Shown here: piece after piece, positions 53,701-60,837 of the stretch | How the letters are laid out: every line of letters begins with the position of its first letter | Numbering within the stretch: position 1 is the first letter of the stretch | Assembly (NCBI RefSeq): GCF_002775205.1 | Contig: NC_036447.1 | Span: 33,185,245 to 33,249,244 of the forward strand | Reading direction: 5' to 3' | Origin: Xiphophorus maculatus | Taxonomy: Eukaryota; Chordata; Actinopteri; Cyprinodontiformes; Poeciliidae | DNA: 64,000 bases | Program-made: the position numbers and the translations under genes | The notes under the pieces: model-generated | Told to the model about the DNA's origin: nothing | The model's input: the letters and a program-made list of their open reading frames with translations, nothing else | Databases searched by the model: none

Positions 53701-54196
53701 TGTTGTTTGGTTGTTTTGCACTAAGGCTTGATTTTATCAAAAGGAAACGGACTGTGTCACTCTGACCTTCTTTTCTGGAAAGTCAAGAAGGAATTCGGAT
53801 TTGGAGACGTGGAAATAATAATTGCTAAACTGCTGTAAACACCCATGTAGCCAGATCTTGAAATGCCCCAGCTGTGGACAATTCCGGGAAACTCTGATAG
53901 CACTTCAACAAAACGCGAGCCGAGAGACCTGCGTCAACTGGTTGAGAATTCTACATACACACATATGGGCATATATGAGTTTAAATACGCCGTGCTCACA
54001 GCAAGAGTTGGGGTTTTATGTGAGTATGTGTGATTTGGGTAACGCAGGTGCGCCCAGAACCCTCCAAAGTTGGCCCAAATAAAGCAGACATAAAGTTTAA
54101 GGACTCACCCTCCATCTGAGCTAACACTTCGAGCTCGTCGGCAAACTGCTCCTCGAATTGGTCTTCAATCTCAAAAAGTTCGTCGTATTCGTCCAT
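17597..54196 (-). CDS. chtf18: Chromosome transmission fidelity protein 18 (CTF18-RFC large subunit), complete, 22 exons
   Basis: Exons in transcript order: 54196-54109, 52051-51962, 51887-51737, 51609-51420, 51328-51230, 49449-49400, 49322-49181, 49096-48872, 48791-48694, 48611-48488, 48415-48282, 47204-47111, 47025-46927, 46833-46703, 40263-40149, 40054-39830, 39721-39572, 36191-36061, 31102-30958, 30863-30768, 21535-21466, 17718-17597. Introns are GT-AG and every phase matches, giving 2,769 nt and 922 residues plus stop (human about 975). CTF18 is the large subunit of an alternative clamp loader that loads PCNA on the leading strand with Pol epsilon and supports sister-chromatid cohesion and the S-phase checkpoint. 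Walker A GPPGLGKT is near residues 351-358, Walker B LIIDEID near 409-415, and sensor-1 CND near 461-463. All key residues are intact despite 36.6 kb of transposon-filled introns. Confidence 0.93.
17996..18177 (+). mobile_element. tRNA-derived SINE with 13-bp target duplication
   Basis: It begins GGTGCTGTGGTGGCGCAGGG, has a B-box-like GGTTCGATTCC, the line CTTTGCCCCCTCTCTCATTA and an A/T-rich tail. ACTGCTTTAATGG is repeated at 17983-17995 and 18178-18190. Same family as 22,949, 38,620 (reverse) and 56,152. Confidence 0.9.
18191..19060. other. chtf18 intron 21, unassigned AT-rich stretch
   Basis: Very AT-rich with repeated ATTGAA/AAAATTTTGAA motifs; probably decayed repeat. No exon supported. 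Confidence 0.4.
19060..20080 (+). mobile_element. 5'-truncated L1 LINE, ORF2 C-terminus, broken
   Basis: The frame at 19,120-19,500 encodes an L1 ORF2 C-terminal segment ([50 protein letters not shown]). After a frameshift, 19,530-19,862 continues the far C-terminus ([18 protein letters not shown]). Stops and frameshifts make it dead. It is inserted in chtf18 intron 21 in antisense. Confidence 0.8.
20088..20612 (-). mobile_element. Rex1/CR1-like LINE 3' end, minus orientation
   Basis: The minus frame at 20520-20329 encodes the C-terminal RT-associated tail ([40 protein letters not shown]). Downstream lies a 3' UTR ending in GATAA-type repeats (TTATCTATCTTATC). The same 3' tail is inserted in the Tc1 element at about 46,097-46,162. 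Pattern and 5' truncation fit target-primed retrotransposition. Confidence 0.7.
20613..21465. other. chtf18 intron 21 proximal part
   Basis: Nothing recognised apart from a poly-T run at about 20,618-20,640. Confidence 0.4.
21466..21535 (-). CDS. chtf18: chtf18 exon 21 (70 nt)
   Basis: A short exon isolated by large transposon-filled introns. It has an acceptor TTTTGCAG and donor G/GTACTG, and encodes [12 protein letters not shown]..., matching the conserved KDFFGR block of CTF18. It ends in phase 1, which the last exon completes. Long-ORF gene finding would miss it. Confidence 0.88.
22329..23366. mobile_element. Non-autonomous hAT transposon with nested SINE
   Basis: Terminal inverted repeats CAGGGGTCTCAAACTC and GAGTTTGAGACCCCTG are flanked by a perfect 8-bp duplication CTCTATAC (22321-22328 and 23367-23374), the hAT signature. 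The interior has no transposase. A SINE at 22,949-23,149 is inserted inside, so the hAT is older. It lies in chtf18 intron 20. Confidence 0.92.
22949..23149 (+). mobile_element. tRNA-derived SINE nested in hAT
   Basis: Same family as 17,996. The 14-bp duplication AAAATGCAAATAGG (22935-22948 and 23150-23163) surrounds it. It has an intact tRNA-like head with GGTTCGATTCC, then a poly-T tail. Confidence 0.92.
23405..24195 (-). mobile_element. Degenerate Tc1/mariner remnant
   Basis: The plus-strand left end ACACTTGCCAAAAGTATTCA is a Tc1-type terminus. The minus frame 23,666-23,397 has [12 protein letters not shown], the decayed transposase C-terminus. The right terminus is missing. A 14-bp inverted repeat (AATGGAAGTGCTTG) at 23,976-24,010 marks an internal rearrangement. 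Confidence 0.7.
24200..25330. other. chtf18 intron 20, unassigned
   Basis: No supported exon or recognised element; an AAAT/TAAA simple tract lies at about 25,245-25,275. Confidence 0.4.
27460..27580. repeat. AGCTAT-type tandem/palindromic simple repeat
   Basis: Repeated TAGCTA/TATTAGCTA/TAGATAGC units in an irregular, partly palindromic array, inside the gag-like segment of the BEL/Pao copy; an expansion that arose after insertion. Confidence 0.7.
27886..28818 (+). mobile_element. Internally deleted Rex1-like LINE inserted in BEL/Pao gag
   Basis: It starts AAGATGGCGCCGGTGCAGCT and encodes an endonuclease start on the plus strand ([43 protein letters not shown]). It then jumps directly to the family 3' end (GGGATGAATAAAGTACTTC plus TTCTA units). 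The reverse transcriptase is missing. Both ends are present, so it is a deletion derivative, not a 5' truncation. The BEL gag reading resumes on either side. Confidence 0.8.
30768..36191 (-). CDS. chtf18: chtf18 exons 18-20
   Basis: Exon 18 (36061-36191) encodes [20 protein letters not shown]. Exon 19 (30958-31102) encodes [19 protein letters not shown] and [12 protein letters not shown]. Exon 20 (30768-30863) encodes [15 protein letters not shown]. Phases are 0/2/0/0. The acceptor of exon 20 (TGTGAAG) is the weakest of the set, so its start could shift by a few codons. Confidence 0.87.
31110..32360. other. chtf18 intron 18, unassigned
   Basis: No exon or clear element seen. Confidence 0.4.
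32360..33640 (+). mobile_element. RTE/Rex3-like LINE, internally deleted copy
   Basis: The 5' segment includes [18 protein letters not shown], the usual start of the endonuclease. The frame then jumps to the linker/RT part ([85 protein letters not shown]). Most of the endonuclease and the RT catalytic part are lost. Same family as 15,410-16,600. It lies in chtf18 intron 18. Confidence 0.75.
33705..33812 (-). mobile_element. hAT terminal fragment
   Basis: Minus strand begins TAGGCCTGTCACAATAACAA and continues with the same bases as the left end of the hAT at 41,137. Only one end is present. Confidence 0.65.
33820..35170. other. chtf18 intron 18, unassigned
   Basis: AT-rich, no supported exon; a short CT-rich tract is near 34,665-34,760. 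Confidence 0.4.
35175..35429 (-). CDS. Unidentified ORF/terminal exon with C-terminal transmembrane segment
   Basis: The minus frame from a good acceptor (CTTTTATTCAG, exon start 35429) to stop TGA at 35175 gives [20 protein letters not shown] and then a hydrophobic helix ([19 protein letters not shown]) six residues after a Cys/Asp-rich stretch ([13 protein letters not shown]). The open frame extends upstream to an ATG at 35,534. Base composition is GC-richer than the surrounding intron. I do not recognise the family. It could be a terminal exon of a nested gene, a retrocopy fragment, or an alternative chtf18 tail, although the phase after exon 18 does not fit this frame. Confidence 0.35.
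   Translation of the reverse strand, partial: FHAVFQQIPRLCEAHGWSGWESPGMLRSAEEQLGVQDGSFLQARCDEVLVTNDWCLPLVLALLLLLLVYTFLYLPSLAHHNTTL
35605..35890 (-). repeat. Reverse copy of the 16,858 repeat
   Basis: Reads on the minus strand like 16,858-17,135: blocks TTGTGGGGAC, AGTCCTAAACC, AACCAAAACTCAATTCACAC. It is again flanked by CA/TG microsatellites. It contains AGGGTTAGGGTTTAGG, telomere-like by chance. Confidence 0.7.
36395..36720 (+). repeat. L2-like LINE 3' fragment
   Basis: CACCACAAATCTGGAACAAC...CCAGAAAACT, then GAGTGCCTTTAAATC and TTTAGAGTTGCTTTGAACCA. It matches the plus-strand copy at 50,345-50,560. Confidence 0.65.
37277..38384 (+). mobile_element. V-SINE-like SINE interrupted by a hAT
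   Basis: The SINE is flanked by a perfect 12-bp duplication ATTGAATAATGG (37265-37276 and 38385-38396). It has a tRNA-like head (GGTTCGATTCCCGG), core GCATGGAGTTTGCATGTTC, and the tail ending in GATGGATGGA-like bases. It is split at 37,585/38,351 by the hAT element. Confidence 0.93.
37586..38350. mobile_element. Non-autonomous hAT nested in SINE
   Basis: Ends CAGTGGTTCTTAACC and GGTTAAGAACCACTG; 8-bp duplication CTCTAAGG at 37578-37585 and 38351-38358. No transposase frame. An internal inverted repeat (about 37,991-38,210, arms like ACTTTATTCTGGCCCC) suggests a further nested palindromic element. Confidence 0.93.
38620..38815 (-). mobile_element. tRNA-derived SINE, minus orientation
   Basis: The minus strand reads the same family as 17,996: GGTTAAGCACAACCCACATA, CGCAGGTTTGATTCCCAGCC, CTTTGCCTCAATTCTTCCCC, tail AATAAAACC. 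Terminal duplication not clear. Confidence 0.85.
39572..40263 (-). CDS. chtf18: chtf18 exons 15-17, collar region
   Basis: Exon 15 (40149-40263) joins exon 14 in phase, with [20 protein letters not shown]. Exon 16 (39830-40054) has [17 protein letters not shown] and [17 protein letters not shown]. Exon 17 (39572-39721) has [12 protein letters not shown] and [12 protein letters not shown]. Intron 16 (39722-39829) is short, divisible by three and stop-free in frame, so a naive reading gives one 186-residue frame. The donor GAG/GTTACA restores the length seen in human. Confidence 0.9.
41137..42418. mobile_element. hAT-type element carrying a small ORF
   Basis: Ends TAGGCCTGTCACGATA and ATCGCGACAGGCCTA; perfect 8-bp duplication CTTGTCTG (41129-41136 and 42419-42426). 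No hAT transposase. The plus frame around 41,790-41,935 starts [17 protein letters not shown] and has a Lys/Arg/Trp pattern ([20 protein letters not shown]) vaguely like MADF/Myb domains, ending at a splice-donor-like G/GTAACT. The sequence at 41,665-41,800 is repeated in reverse at about 44,285-44,410. Confidence 0.8.
42520..42716. mobile_element. Palindromic hAT MITE
   Basis: Long near-perfect terminal inverted repeats beginning CAGTGGTGCCCAAAGTGGGT; flanking 8-mers CACTAGAG and CACTAGTG differ at one base. 197 bp, no coding capacity. Confidence 0.85.
42780..43240 (+). mobile_element. I/Nimb-clade LINE C-terminal fragment
   Basis: Two frames encode [20 protein letters not shown] and, after a break, [20 protein letters not shown] followed by ETIEHF and CRNY. 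This is the Cys/His-bearing C-terminus that follows RNase H in I-type LINEs. 5'-truncated and frameshifted. Confidence 0.65.
43815..44415 (-). repeat. Reverse relative of the internal part of the 41,137 element
   Basis: Minus strand 44,410-44,285 (CAGCCTGTTGAATGTGACAG, AGCCAATCAGAAAGC, GGAATCCCAAACAG) repeats 41,690-41,790. The segment near 43,850 with TTGTCGGCCGAT resembles the inverse of 42,195-42,225. Probably a second copy of a PIF/Harbinger- or hAT-like family; class uncertain. Confidence 0.5.
44615..46246 (-). mobile_element. Full-length Tc1 transposon, inactivated
   Basis: Both ends read CAGTCATGGCCAAA inward and are flanked by TA. The 1,632-bp length is normal for a Tc1 element plus a small insertion at about 46,097-46,162 (a LINE 3' tail also seen at 20,088). 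It lies in chtf18 intron 14, transposase in chtf18 sense. Confidence 0.92.
44795..45807 (-). pseudogene. Tc1 transposase, frameshifted and catalytic-site mutant
   Basis: The start ATG is at 45807. Two N-terminal helix-turn-helix domains ([33 protein letters not shown]) are joined by a GRPRKT hook. The DDE domain has D149 in IFSDES and D241 in FQHDGAPCH. Near 45,025 the frame shifts by one base, and the rest continues in the next frame ([20 protein letters not shown] to the stop near 44,795). The third catalytic residue, normally Glu in NPIENLW, is Lys here. Either change alone would abolish transposition. Confidence 0.92.
46247..46702. other. chtf18 intron 14, start
   Basis: No element recognised. 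A possible extra exon at about 46,590-46,650 was tested and did not fit the phase. Confidence 0.4.
46703..49449 (-). CDS. chtf18: chtf18 exons 6-14, AAA+ ATPase core
   Basis: Nine exons encode the clamp-loader module. Exon 7 has [18 protein letters not shown] and exon 8 has [14 protein letters not shown]. Exon 9 carries Walker A (48694-48791) and exon 10 the NASDDRS motif and Walker B (48488-48611). Exon 11 has a Lys-rich insert and sensor 1. Exon 12 has [11 protein letters not shown] and the SRL sensor-2 region. Exon 13 has [17 protein letters not shown], and exon 14 ends [12 protein letters not shown]. All nucleotide-binding residues are intact. A small Tc1-like relic lies in intron 11. Confidence 0.93.
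48000..48210 (-). mobile_element. Tc1-like transposase relic
   Basis: Minus frame [20 protein letters not shown] resembles the mid-DDE segment (usually GGSVMVWGCFAASG) of Tc1 transposases. No termini found. It lies in chtf18 intron 11. Confidence 0.5.
49690..50760 (+). mobile_element. L2-like LINE, ORF2 C-terminus and 3' UTR
   Basis: The plus frame 49,904-50,200 encodes [20 protein letters not shown], then [12 protein letters not shown], the post-RT part of L2/CR1-like ORF2. The 3' UTR runs to the tail GATTGATTGATA. It is interrupted at 50,403-50,497 by the Rex1-like LINE tail. It lies in chtf18 intron 5, antisense. Confidence 0.75.
50403..50497 (+). mobile_element. Rex1-like LINE 3' tail nested in L2-like LINE
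   Basis: GTCTTGTCTCTATGCTGCTG, GGGATGAATAAAGTAATTC and TTCTA units. The short duplication CTAAAG lies at both borders. Same tail as at 2,350 and 28,770. Confidence 0.8.
51230..54196 (-). CDS. chtf18: chtf18 exons 1-5, N-terminal regulatory region
   Basis: The start ATG is at 54196-54194. The acidic N-terminus ([20 protein letters not shown]...) matches the family's conserved first residues. Exon 3 has RRLFNASQ and [12 protein letters not shown], and exon 4 has [15 protein letters not shown], a block conserved with human. Exon 5 is 99 nt ([18 protein letters not shown]). This half is less conserved than the ATPase. Exon 1 is preceded by a CpG-containing region and a TTC repeat at about 54,417-54,440. 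Confidence 0.9.
52520..52984. mobile_element. hAT MITE in chtf18 intron 1
   Basis: Ends CAGTGGTCCCCAAACT and AGTTTGGGGACCCCTG (imperfect), flanked by the perfect 8-bp duplication GTTTAAAG (52512-52519, 52985-52992). 465 bp, no transposase. Confidence 0.92.
53249..53405. repeat. hAT-like terminal fragment
   Basis: GTGTTTCCCAACCCTGATCC and the following bases resemble the common fish hAT terminus. Opposite end not found. Confidence 0.45.
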
Positions 54197-54575
54197 TTTT
54201 CGATCGTGTGAGAGCAAAACACAACCTGAAAAACAACGGCTGCTATATCCAGCCCCTAAAAAAACAAAGAAACTGTTGCTTTCATCAAGGTTTTAAATCT
54301 AGCTTCGGTGGCAGCCTCCTTTACAGAGGGATGTTCGCGGTCATTTTTGTTGCGATGTTTTACATCCGGGTAACTCGACTTACCTGACACCTGATTGGCT
54401 ATCATAGTTTCCTCTGCTTCTTCTTCTTCTTCTTCTTCTGTTGCGTTTTATGGCAGTTTACAGACTTTGTGCATTACCGCCATCAACTGGACGAAGATGT
54501 AACTTCAGAAATTAATTTTTTACTATAAATCTTCAAATTAAAAAAAATTACTAAATTATATTCATACTTATACAC

Positions 54576-55640
54576 TCACACACATACATACCAAATCCTC
54601 TCAGCTAATTTTGCCTTTTTTAAATATTTAATAAGTGCTTGAATTATGTCATGTGATCGATGCTTCCCTAATAAATTATCCATAGTTACTAAACTCCCCA
54701 TTACCCTTTCCAGTTCTTTCCTCTCTTTTATATATTTTCTACAATAAATCAACACATGTTCTACTCCTTCTGTTTCCCTGCAATAAGAACAATCACCTGA
54801 TGGATGTTTCCCTATTAAACCACTATTAACTAGTATGCCCAATCCTCAACTTTTTGTTTCAGAATATACAGTATACTGCTACTCCATTTTCCTCTTTTGA
54901 TGCATCTGTATATATTTGTGTCATATTTTCATACATTATTTCTAAATACCGCTGAATAATTTCATACAAACCTCCACAGGACTGTTCTATTGTTTTGGTT
55001 TCTAAATTTACTATTGGCAATTCAAATAACCACGGAGCAATTTTAGATTTAATTACAGTTTTACAGCATGCTATTTTATTTATCCCCCAACTCATCTGCA
55101 TAAATATTTCTTTCCCATCCAAAACTTGTCATGTTATGGCCATACTCCCAACATTCTCTGAATACCTGTTTGTAGGGTGATTTTCCTCATGTGCTTGTAA
55201 ATGTAACCAATAATTTGCTGACAGTTTCATACACCTTAAGTCCATTGGCATTTCTCCAGTAATCACCTGAAGAGCATGAATTGGAGACGTTCTAAAAGCA
55301 CCACTTTGGCTTGGATTCTATCTAAATCTAATCACAAAGAATTTGCAGCTGACTTATATACAATACATCCAGAGTCCAACACAGATCAAATTAAAACATC
55401 ACATAATCTTTTCAAAGATGTGCTTGTCGCCCCCCAATCATTCCCTGACAGACATCTCAAAATATTAATGCCTTTTTTACATTTATCAATAATCTTTTGT
55501 ATATGCGTCTTAAATGAAAGTTTTACATCAAACCATACTCCTAGGTACCTTACAATATTTACCTGCTTCAATTTTTGCCCATATAATTTAAGATCTACTG
55601 TGGGATTACGGTAACCCTTTTTCTTGAAAAACATATTACT
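54576..55640 (-). mobile_element. I/Nimb-clade LINE, RT C-terminus, RNase H and zinc-binding tail
   Basis: Minus frames in order: RYLGVWFDVKLSFKTHIQKI (55,634-55,386), QIYTDASKEENGVAVY as the RNase H start (55,122-54,859), and GKHPSGDCSYCRETEGVEHV with IYCRKY as the Cys/His tail (54,842-54,576). Frames are broken and the 5' part lost. It lies upstream of chtf18. Confidence 0.75.
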
Positions 55641-55721
55641 TGTGTCTTCTCAATAGACAAATGAAACCCCAATTCATGTGACCATCTTTCAACCTTATTG
55701 CTAACCTTGCTGATTCCATTC

Positions 55722-55748
55722 TAGGGTTAGGGTTAGGGTTAGGGTAGG
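55722..55748 (+). repeat. Short interstitial telomere-like tract
   Basis: Four GGGTTA-phase units (TAGGGTTAGGGT...), next to the 5' end of the I-clade LINE fragment. Confidence 0.9.
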
Positions 55749-56151
55749 TAACCCTTTTGTTATGTTCCTTGTTTTGTTATACAATGAGAGAGAGAAGAAC
55801 CGGGAGAGATTCTTGAAAGTGAGGAGGAGCAGACCACAGATTTACAGAAAGAAGCAGAAGAGCTTGATAAGTTTGTCCAGCTATCTGAAGCACCCATTTC
55901 TACAAATATGGCCTCTGATTTAGGTGACAGAGATACTGGTCCTGTCACCTAACAGGACCAGTGTCCTGTTTACTTGTTGCCTCAGTAGGTACTGAGGCAG
56001 CAAGTAAAGCAAAGTGTCTTTGGCACACAGAATAGAGCCTTTAGTGTAATTGGTTCCAGAGTTTCATCTAGCTGGAATACTCCACTACAAGGAATGCTGC
56101 ATTTTGCTATAGTTGTAGGGTGTTTGGCAAAAATTTAAAAAAGGATGAATT

Positions 56152-56360
56152 TGGGGCATGCTGTGGTGGCGCAGGGGGTTAGCACGCCCCACGTTTGGAG
56201 GCCTTAGTCCTCGAAGGGGATGTCGCGGGTTCGACTCCCGGTCCCGACGACCTTTGCCGCATGTCTTCCCCCCTCTCCTCACCCTCCTTCCTGTCTGCCT
56301 ACTGTGGAAAAAATACGAGCCACTAGTGCCGCAAAAACTCTTCGGAGAGAAAAAAAAAAA
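56152..56360 (+). mobile_element. tRNA-derived SINE, diverged
   Basis: GGCATGCTGTGGTGGCGCAG, GGGTTCGACTCCCGG, CCTTTGCCGCATGTCTTCC. Flanked by AAAAAAGGATGAATT (56137-56151 and about 56,355-56,369). It lacks the usual AATTAACTATCAAATAAA part. Confidence 0.88.
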
Positions 56361-56576
56361 GGATGAATTCGTAACTGGTGGGGTAAAAAATTGGAGAAAG
56401 GCACTGAGCTTGTTCTGTAAGCATGAAACCACATAATCACACAAAGACAGTGTGTTTTGCTGACAAATCTATAGAGCTAGTTTGTCAAAGGGAAGTATTG
56501 TGCAGCAAATAGAAAGTGCAATAGCCACAAAAATAACTTTGCTGATGAATGGGAGGTTGGAGATCAGCCTGTAGTT

Positions 56577-59500
56577 CTACAGTAGTGATTTGTCCAGATT
56601 GTTCTTTTTTATAAGTGGTTTGATTACTGCTGTTTTCAAAGCCTGGGGGAAAACGCCTGATGAGAGCAATGAGTTTACTATTTGGATCAGATCAGTAACA
56701 ATAACAGGCAGGACTTTCTTAAAGAAATGTGTGGGTAAAACATCCAGACAGCAGGAACTTGAGCTTAGTTGACTTCTAATTTCCTGTAGGGTTTTATAAT
56801 TAAGTAGTTGAAATTGGGTCATTTTTCCTGTATTTGTTTTGTTTGGGCACAGAATTGTTACTGGCTTTACAGTGGATGTACAGATTAATCCTCTGATTTT
56901 TTGAATTTTCTCTGAAAAGAAGCTGGAAAACTTGTTGCAGGCGGCAATACATTGGAATTCAGGCGGTAACGTCGTAGAAGGGTTTGTGATTCTGTGAACT
57001 GTTGCAAATAAAGCTTCAGCATTGTTAATGTTTTTGTTTATGATATCTGCAAAGAAATCCTCTCTTGCATGTTTTAGTGTTAAATGATAGTTACGTAGTC
57101 TTTCTTTATAGATGTCATAATGAACGTGAAGTTGAGTTTTACGCCATTTTTGTTCAGCCCTATGGCAGAGTTGTCTTGCAGATCTAACTGTGCATTTCTC
57201 CATGGAGATTTCTTCCTACCAGACACAACCTTCATTTTAATTGGGGCAATGGAATCAATGATATCTGAAACTTTAGACTGAAAATCATTTACCAACTTAT
57301 CTACATCATTACAGCTTAAGGGTGAGGAAGAAGAGTAGATTTGATTAAATGTTTCTGCTGTGTTTTCAGTGAGAGAACGTTTTGTGATGGTTTCTGTTTG
57401 TCCAAGTGGGTTAAAGGATAAAGAACTTTCAAAGATAACAGCGAAGTGATCCGACAGGGCGACATCAGTTACAGAGACATTGGAAATATTCACACCCTTA
57501 TTGATAACCAGGTCCAGTGTGTGTCCTTGAGTGTGTGTTGCTTGTTTGACATGTTGTGTTAGACCAAAAGTCTCTAAAATATTAGCGAGCTTTTTTGCCC
57601 CTCTGTCTTGGGGGTTGTCAACATGAATGTTGAAATCACCGACAATTATTAAACAATCATAATCAATACATATGAGAGATAGAAGCTCATTCAAGTCAGT
57701 AAAGAAATTTTCCACAAAAGTTGGAGTTTTGTATAGAGTTGCAGTCAAAGTTCGTTTGCGGCCTTTAACCTCAATTCCAAGATACTCAAAAGAGGTGAAG
57801 TGACCCAAAGAGATTTTACTACAATTTATGGTATTCTTAAATATTGAAGCCACGCCTCCTCCTTTTTTGTGTTTTCTATTCTCACTTAAGAAATTGTAGT
57901 TAGTAGGCGCTGATTCAATTAGTACGATTGGTTCATTATTGTCATTCAACCATGTTTCTGTCAGAAACATAACATCGATATTATGCTCAGTGATGAAATC
58001 ATTAATTAATAGAGCTTTAGCACAGAGAGATCTGGTATTTAATAAAGCTAGTCTAAGTGACTTGGAGGCCAAAAGTTCTTCAGTCTGAGGTTCTTTTAGG
58101 TAGGGGAACAGTCTGATGTTTGAATTAGGTCCCCTGTATTTTATGTTTCTGTTTCTTGTAAATTTTCTTATAGTGATCCGGACAGGTAATGTCCTGTTCT
58201 GCAGTGCCGGGGGGCCAGACGCATTCTGGAGTAAGATGGGTGTAAAGATAAAGTCTGGACCACGGCCTCAGACCTCAGAAACGCAGAGTGATGGATCCTC
58301 TGGGACGTTAGAGTCAGGTGGCTTAAATGAAGTGAGGTCTGCTACGTGAGCGCTAAGGAGAGACGTGCTGAGGCGAACCTGTTGATTCATTCCATCCGTA
58401 AATTTAAGAAACTCCAGTCCAGAAGATATTTCGCCATAAGTATTTTGTGAATCCTGTGAATGAGTGGGTGAGCAGAGAGGGAGGGGGGAAGGAAGAAGGG
58501 AACCAGTCGTTCTGTCTGCAGTCTATGTATCAGCTTGTTTTGGAGTGATTTGCTCCTGATAAGCGGAGGGTTCCATCCTAGTCAGAAATCCTTGAGCCTG
58601 TTCTTCTGAAGCGGTGATCACGTTGCTGTCCTTGTTGATAAAGTGAAAAAGATTTGCAGTGAGTAGCTTTGTCCCATGTTTATTAAGATTTCGTCCGCCT
58701 CTTCCAAAAAGGTGAAAGCGCTGCCAATAGATCCAGAGGTTATCGATGAAGGTCACTGAGCTGGCAGAGCAGGTTTTAATCCGCCATTTGTTTATCATGT
58801 CCAGCCTGGAGTGTTTTTCGTCTCCCCATTGAGGTGATGGAATTGAACCACTGAGAAATAACTTCATTTTTAATTTTCCCATAGTGTTCAGAAAACTATT
58901 AAAGTCCTTTTTCAGAATCTCAGATTTCTGCTTTGCCAGATCGTTGGCTCCAACATGCACATCTAAAGACTCAATATCTGGCTGATCAGCGGTTAGCGAA
59001 AGAACTTTATGAGTTAAATCAGATACAGAGTCACCAGGAAAAGAAATCACTCTCGTTTTCTTGGGATTGCAAACGTGACTGATTCCATTTACTGCCTCAT
59101 CTCCAACAATAAGCACTGTTGGCATACCTTTCATTTTCCTGGTGGTCGCTTTGTCCGTTGGGGCTTTGGGGGTGGATGTGTTGGTCTTGCCTCATTGTTG
59201 ATGTTTGAATGCGAGGTTTCACTCAGAGGCTCAGGCTGGAGTACAGAAAGTCTGTTTTTCAGTGGGATTCCCACAAAGTCAGAATGTTTTGAGGCTGTTG
59301 CTAGTGCTAGTCGCTTTGTCCTTGGGAGCGCAGTCGGTGGAACCGTTTTGGTTGCAGCTGTTTGTTTATTTTTCTTTGGTGGAGCAGGTGTTGAGGTTGA
59401 AGGTGGGTTTCGGCTCAGAGCCGGCCACGCTGATTCGTCCAGGTGAGGGGTTCTCCCCGTCAGTTGCCTCATTGGATCTGCAGTGTGAGGCTTTTGCTTC

Positions 59501-59712
59501 GGCTTGGCACCCAGAGCGTTCCAGGGTGAGCTGCTTGATGCGAGGCGTACGACCTCTCCGTTGATTTGAGGAAGAGTTGTCTCATTTCCACAGGTAGCGT
59601 TTATCTCAAAGTTCACCTCCAACTGTTTGATCTTCATTTCTATAGACTGAAGTCGTTGTATAATACTGCTAATGTCCTTGGGGTCGGCCGGAGGCATTTT
59701 GTCCTGGTTCAA
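56577..59712 (-). mobile_element. L2/CR1-type LINE with SGNH-hydrolase ORF1, 3' part missing
   Basis: ORF1 is 59,712-59,131 (coiled coil SIIQRLQSIEMKIKQLEVNF, then a Pro/Thr-rich linker) and 59,134-58,523 (SGNH/esterase-like: VLIVGDEAVNGI, PDIESLDVHVGANDLAKQKS, LFGRGGRNLNKHG). ORF2 begins at 58,072 with the endonuclease (LALLNTRSLCAKA, FLTETWLND, IIVGDFNIHVDN, HTLDLVI, ALSDHFAV). A frameshift near 57,190 precedes the RT start (SGVFPQALKTAVIKPLIKKN), which breaks off at 56,577. Confidence 0.85.
58523..59134 (-). pseudogene. LINE ORF1 SGNH-hydrolase-like domain
   Basis: An uninterrupted 203-residue frame. Block I usually GDS is GDE here (VLIVGDEAVNG), while the GxND block (HVGANDL) and the C-terminal N/H block (NLNKHG) are present. 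Loss of the block I Ser nucleophile would abolish esterase chemistry if the alignment holds. It overlaps the upstream coiled-coil frame by four bases, so the two halves are probably one ORF1 split by a frameshift. Confidence 0.65.
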
Positions 59713-59933
59713 CTTGGAGATGAAGAAAAGTAGGGTAAAAATAAAAGTAAGAAAATCCCCCAGTCCTTAGGTTTGAAGTAATCCAGTTATGATGTCGATA
59801 ATGTAAATATAACTATAAAAACTGTCACTTTAAAAAATAACTCACATGCAAAGTTATCAGTAAGGACGAGAGAGAGCAGGATAAGCTGTTCCTCCTTCAA
59901 CTGCCACAGCAGAAGTATGTAAATTTCGCTATG

Positions 59934-60315
59934 TAGTGACTATTTGTCCCAAAACTCAAATTTAAAAAAACCCAAACAAACAAAAAAAAAACTTAAGGCT
60001 TGAAGGTGATCAAAACAAAAGGTGAATTCAACTGAAATAGTCACCATGATGCTCCGTGGACTCTGGCTTACACAGTCCAAAAAGATCAAAAAGTCAAAAA
60101 TGAAGTTCTTTGTTGCTTTATTCCACAGTTCAGGCAGAACAAGTTATAAGCTGATATTCTGACTGAGGACTGACTGATTGGCTAGACTGGTAAAAAACCT
60201 TATGAACACCCACGTGCATAATGAGCTGCCTAAAACCTACCTATTTATACTGTGAAACACCCACGTCCCAAACTGAAATTAATTAACTAATTAAGTGAAT
60301 TACTACCCAAAGAAC

Positions 60316-60394
<79 letters not shown>

Positions 60395-60570
60395 CAGGAA
60401 TCAGCTTCTCATTTTTCTTCCAGATTATGCTTCACTTTGCGTCGAAATAACAAATTAAACAAAAATTCTAATTATATATCAATTAGAAAATAAGCAAAAA
60501 ATAAAAATGAACTAAACAATCTAAATTCTAAGATTTAACTAAAAATGGAGAAATAGCTCCTACACACTAT
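59934..60570 (-). mobile_element. Candidate solo LTR with (AAT)n expansion
   Basis: Minus strand begins TGTGTAGGAGC and carries AATAAAG upstream of its end. CTATGTA occurs at both borders. It contains a long (AAT)n array at 60,319-60,390. Borders uncertain; it sits against the 5' end of the SGNH LINE. Confidence 0.4.
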
Positions 60571-60837
60571 GTAAATGAGTTTTAACAGGTTTGGCTAAAT
60601 AATTGGTGACTATTATCCTGATACTCAGCCTTGTTAATTACTCTTGTTGCTCTTTCTTGAAGTTTGATTAGTGTCTCTTCTGCTGTTTTGTCATTAATTA
60701 CCCAAACTTCTCTGGAGTCACTTAAATAAAGTCAAGCTAAAGAACATCACAGCTAGTTAGCAGATGTTTCATATGTGAATGTATGCACATAAGCAGTGAC
60801 ATTTAGAAAAATGCACCAGCGAATATCTACTGTTGGG

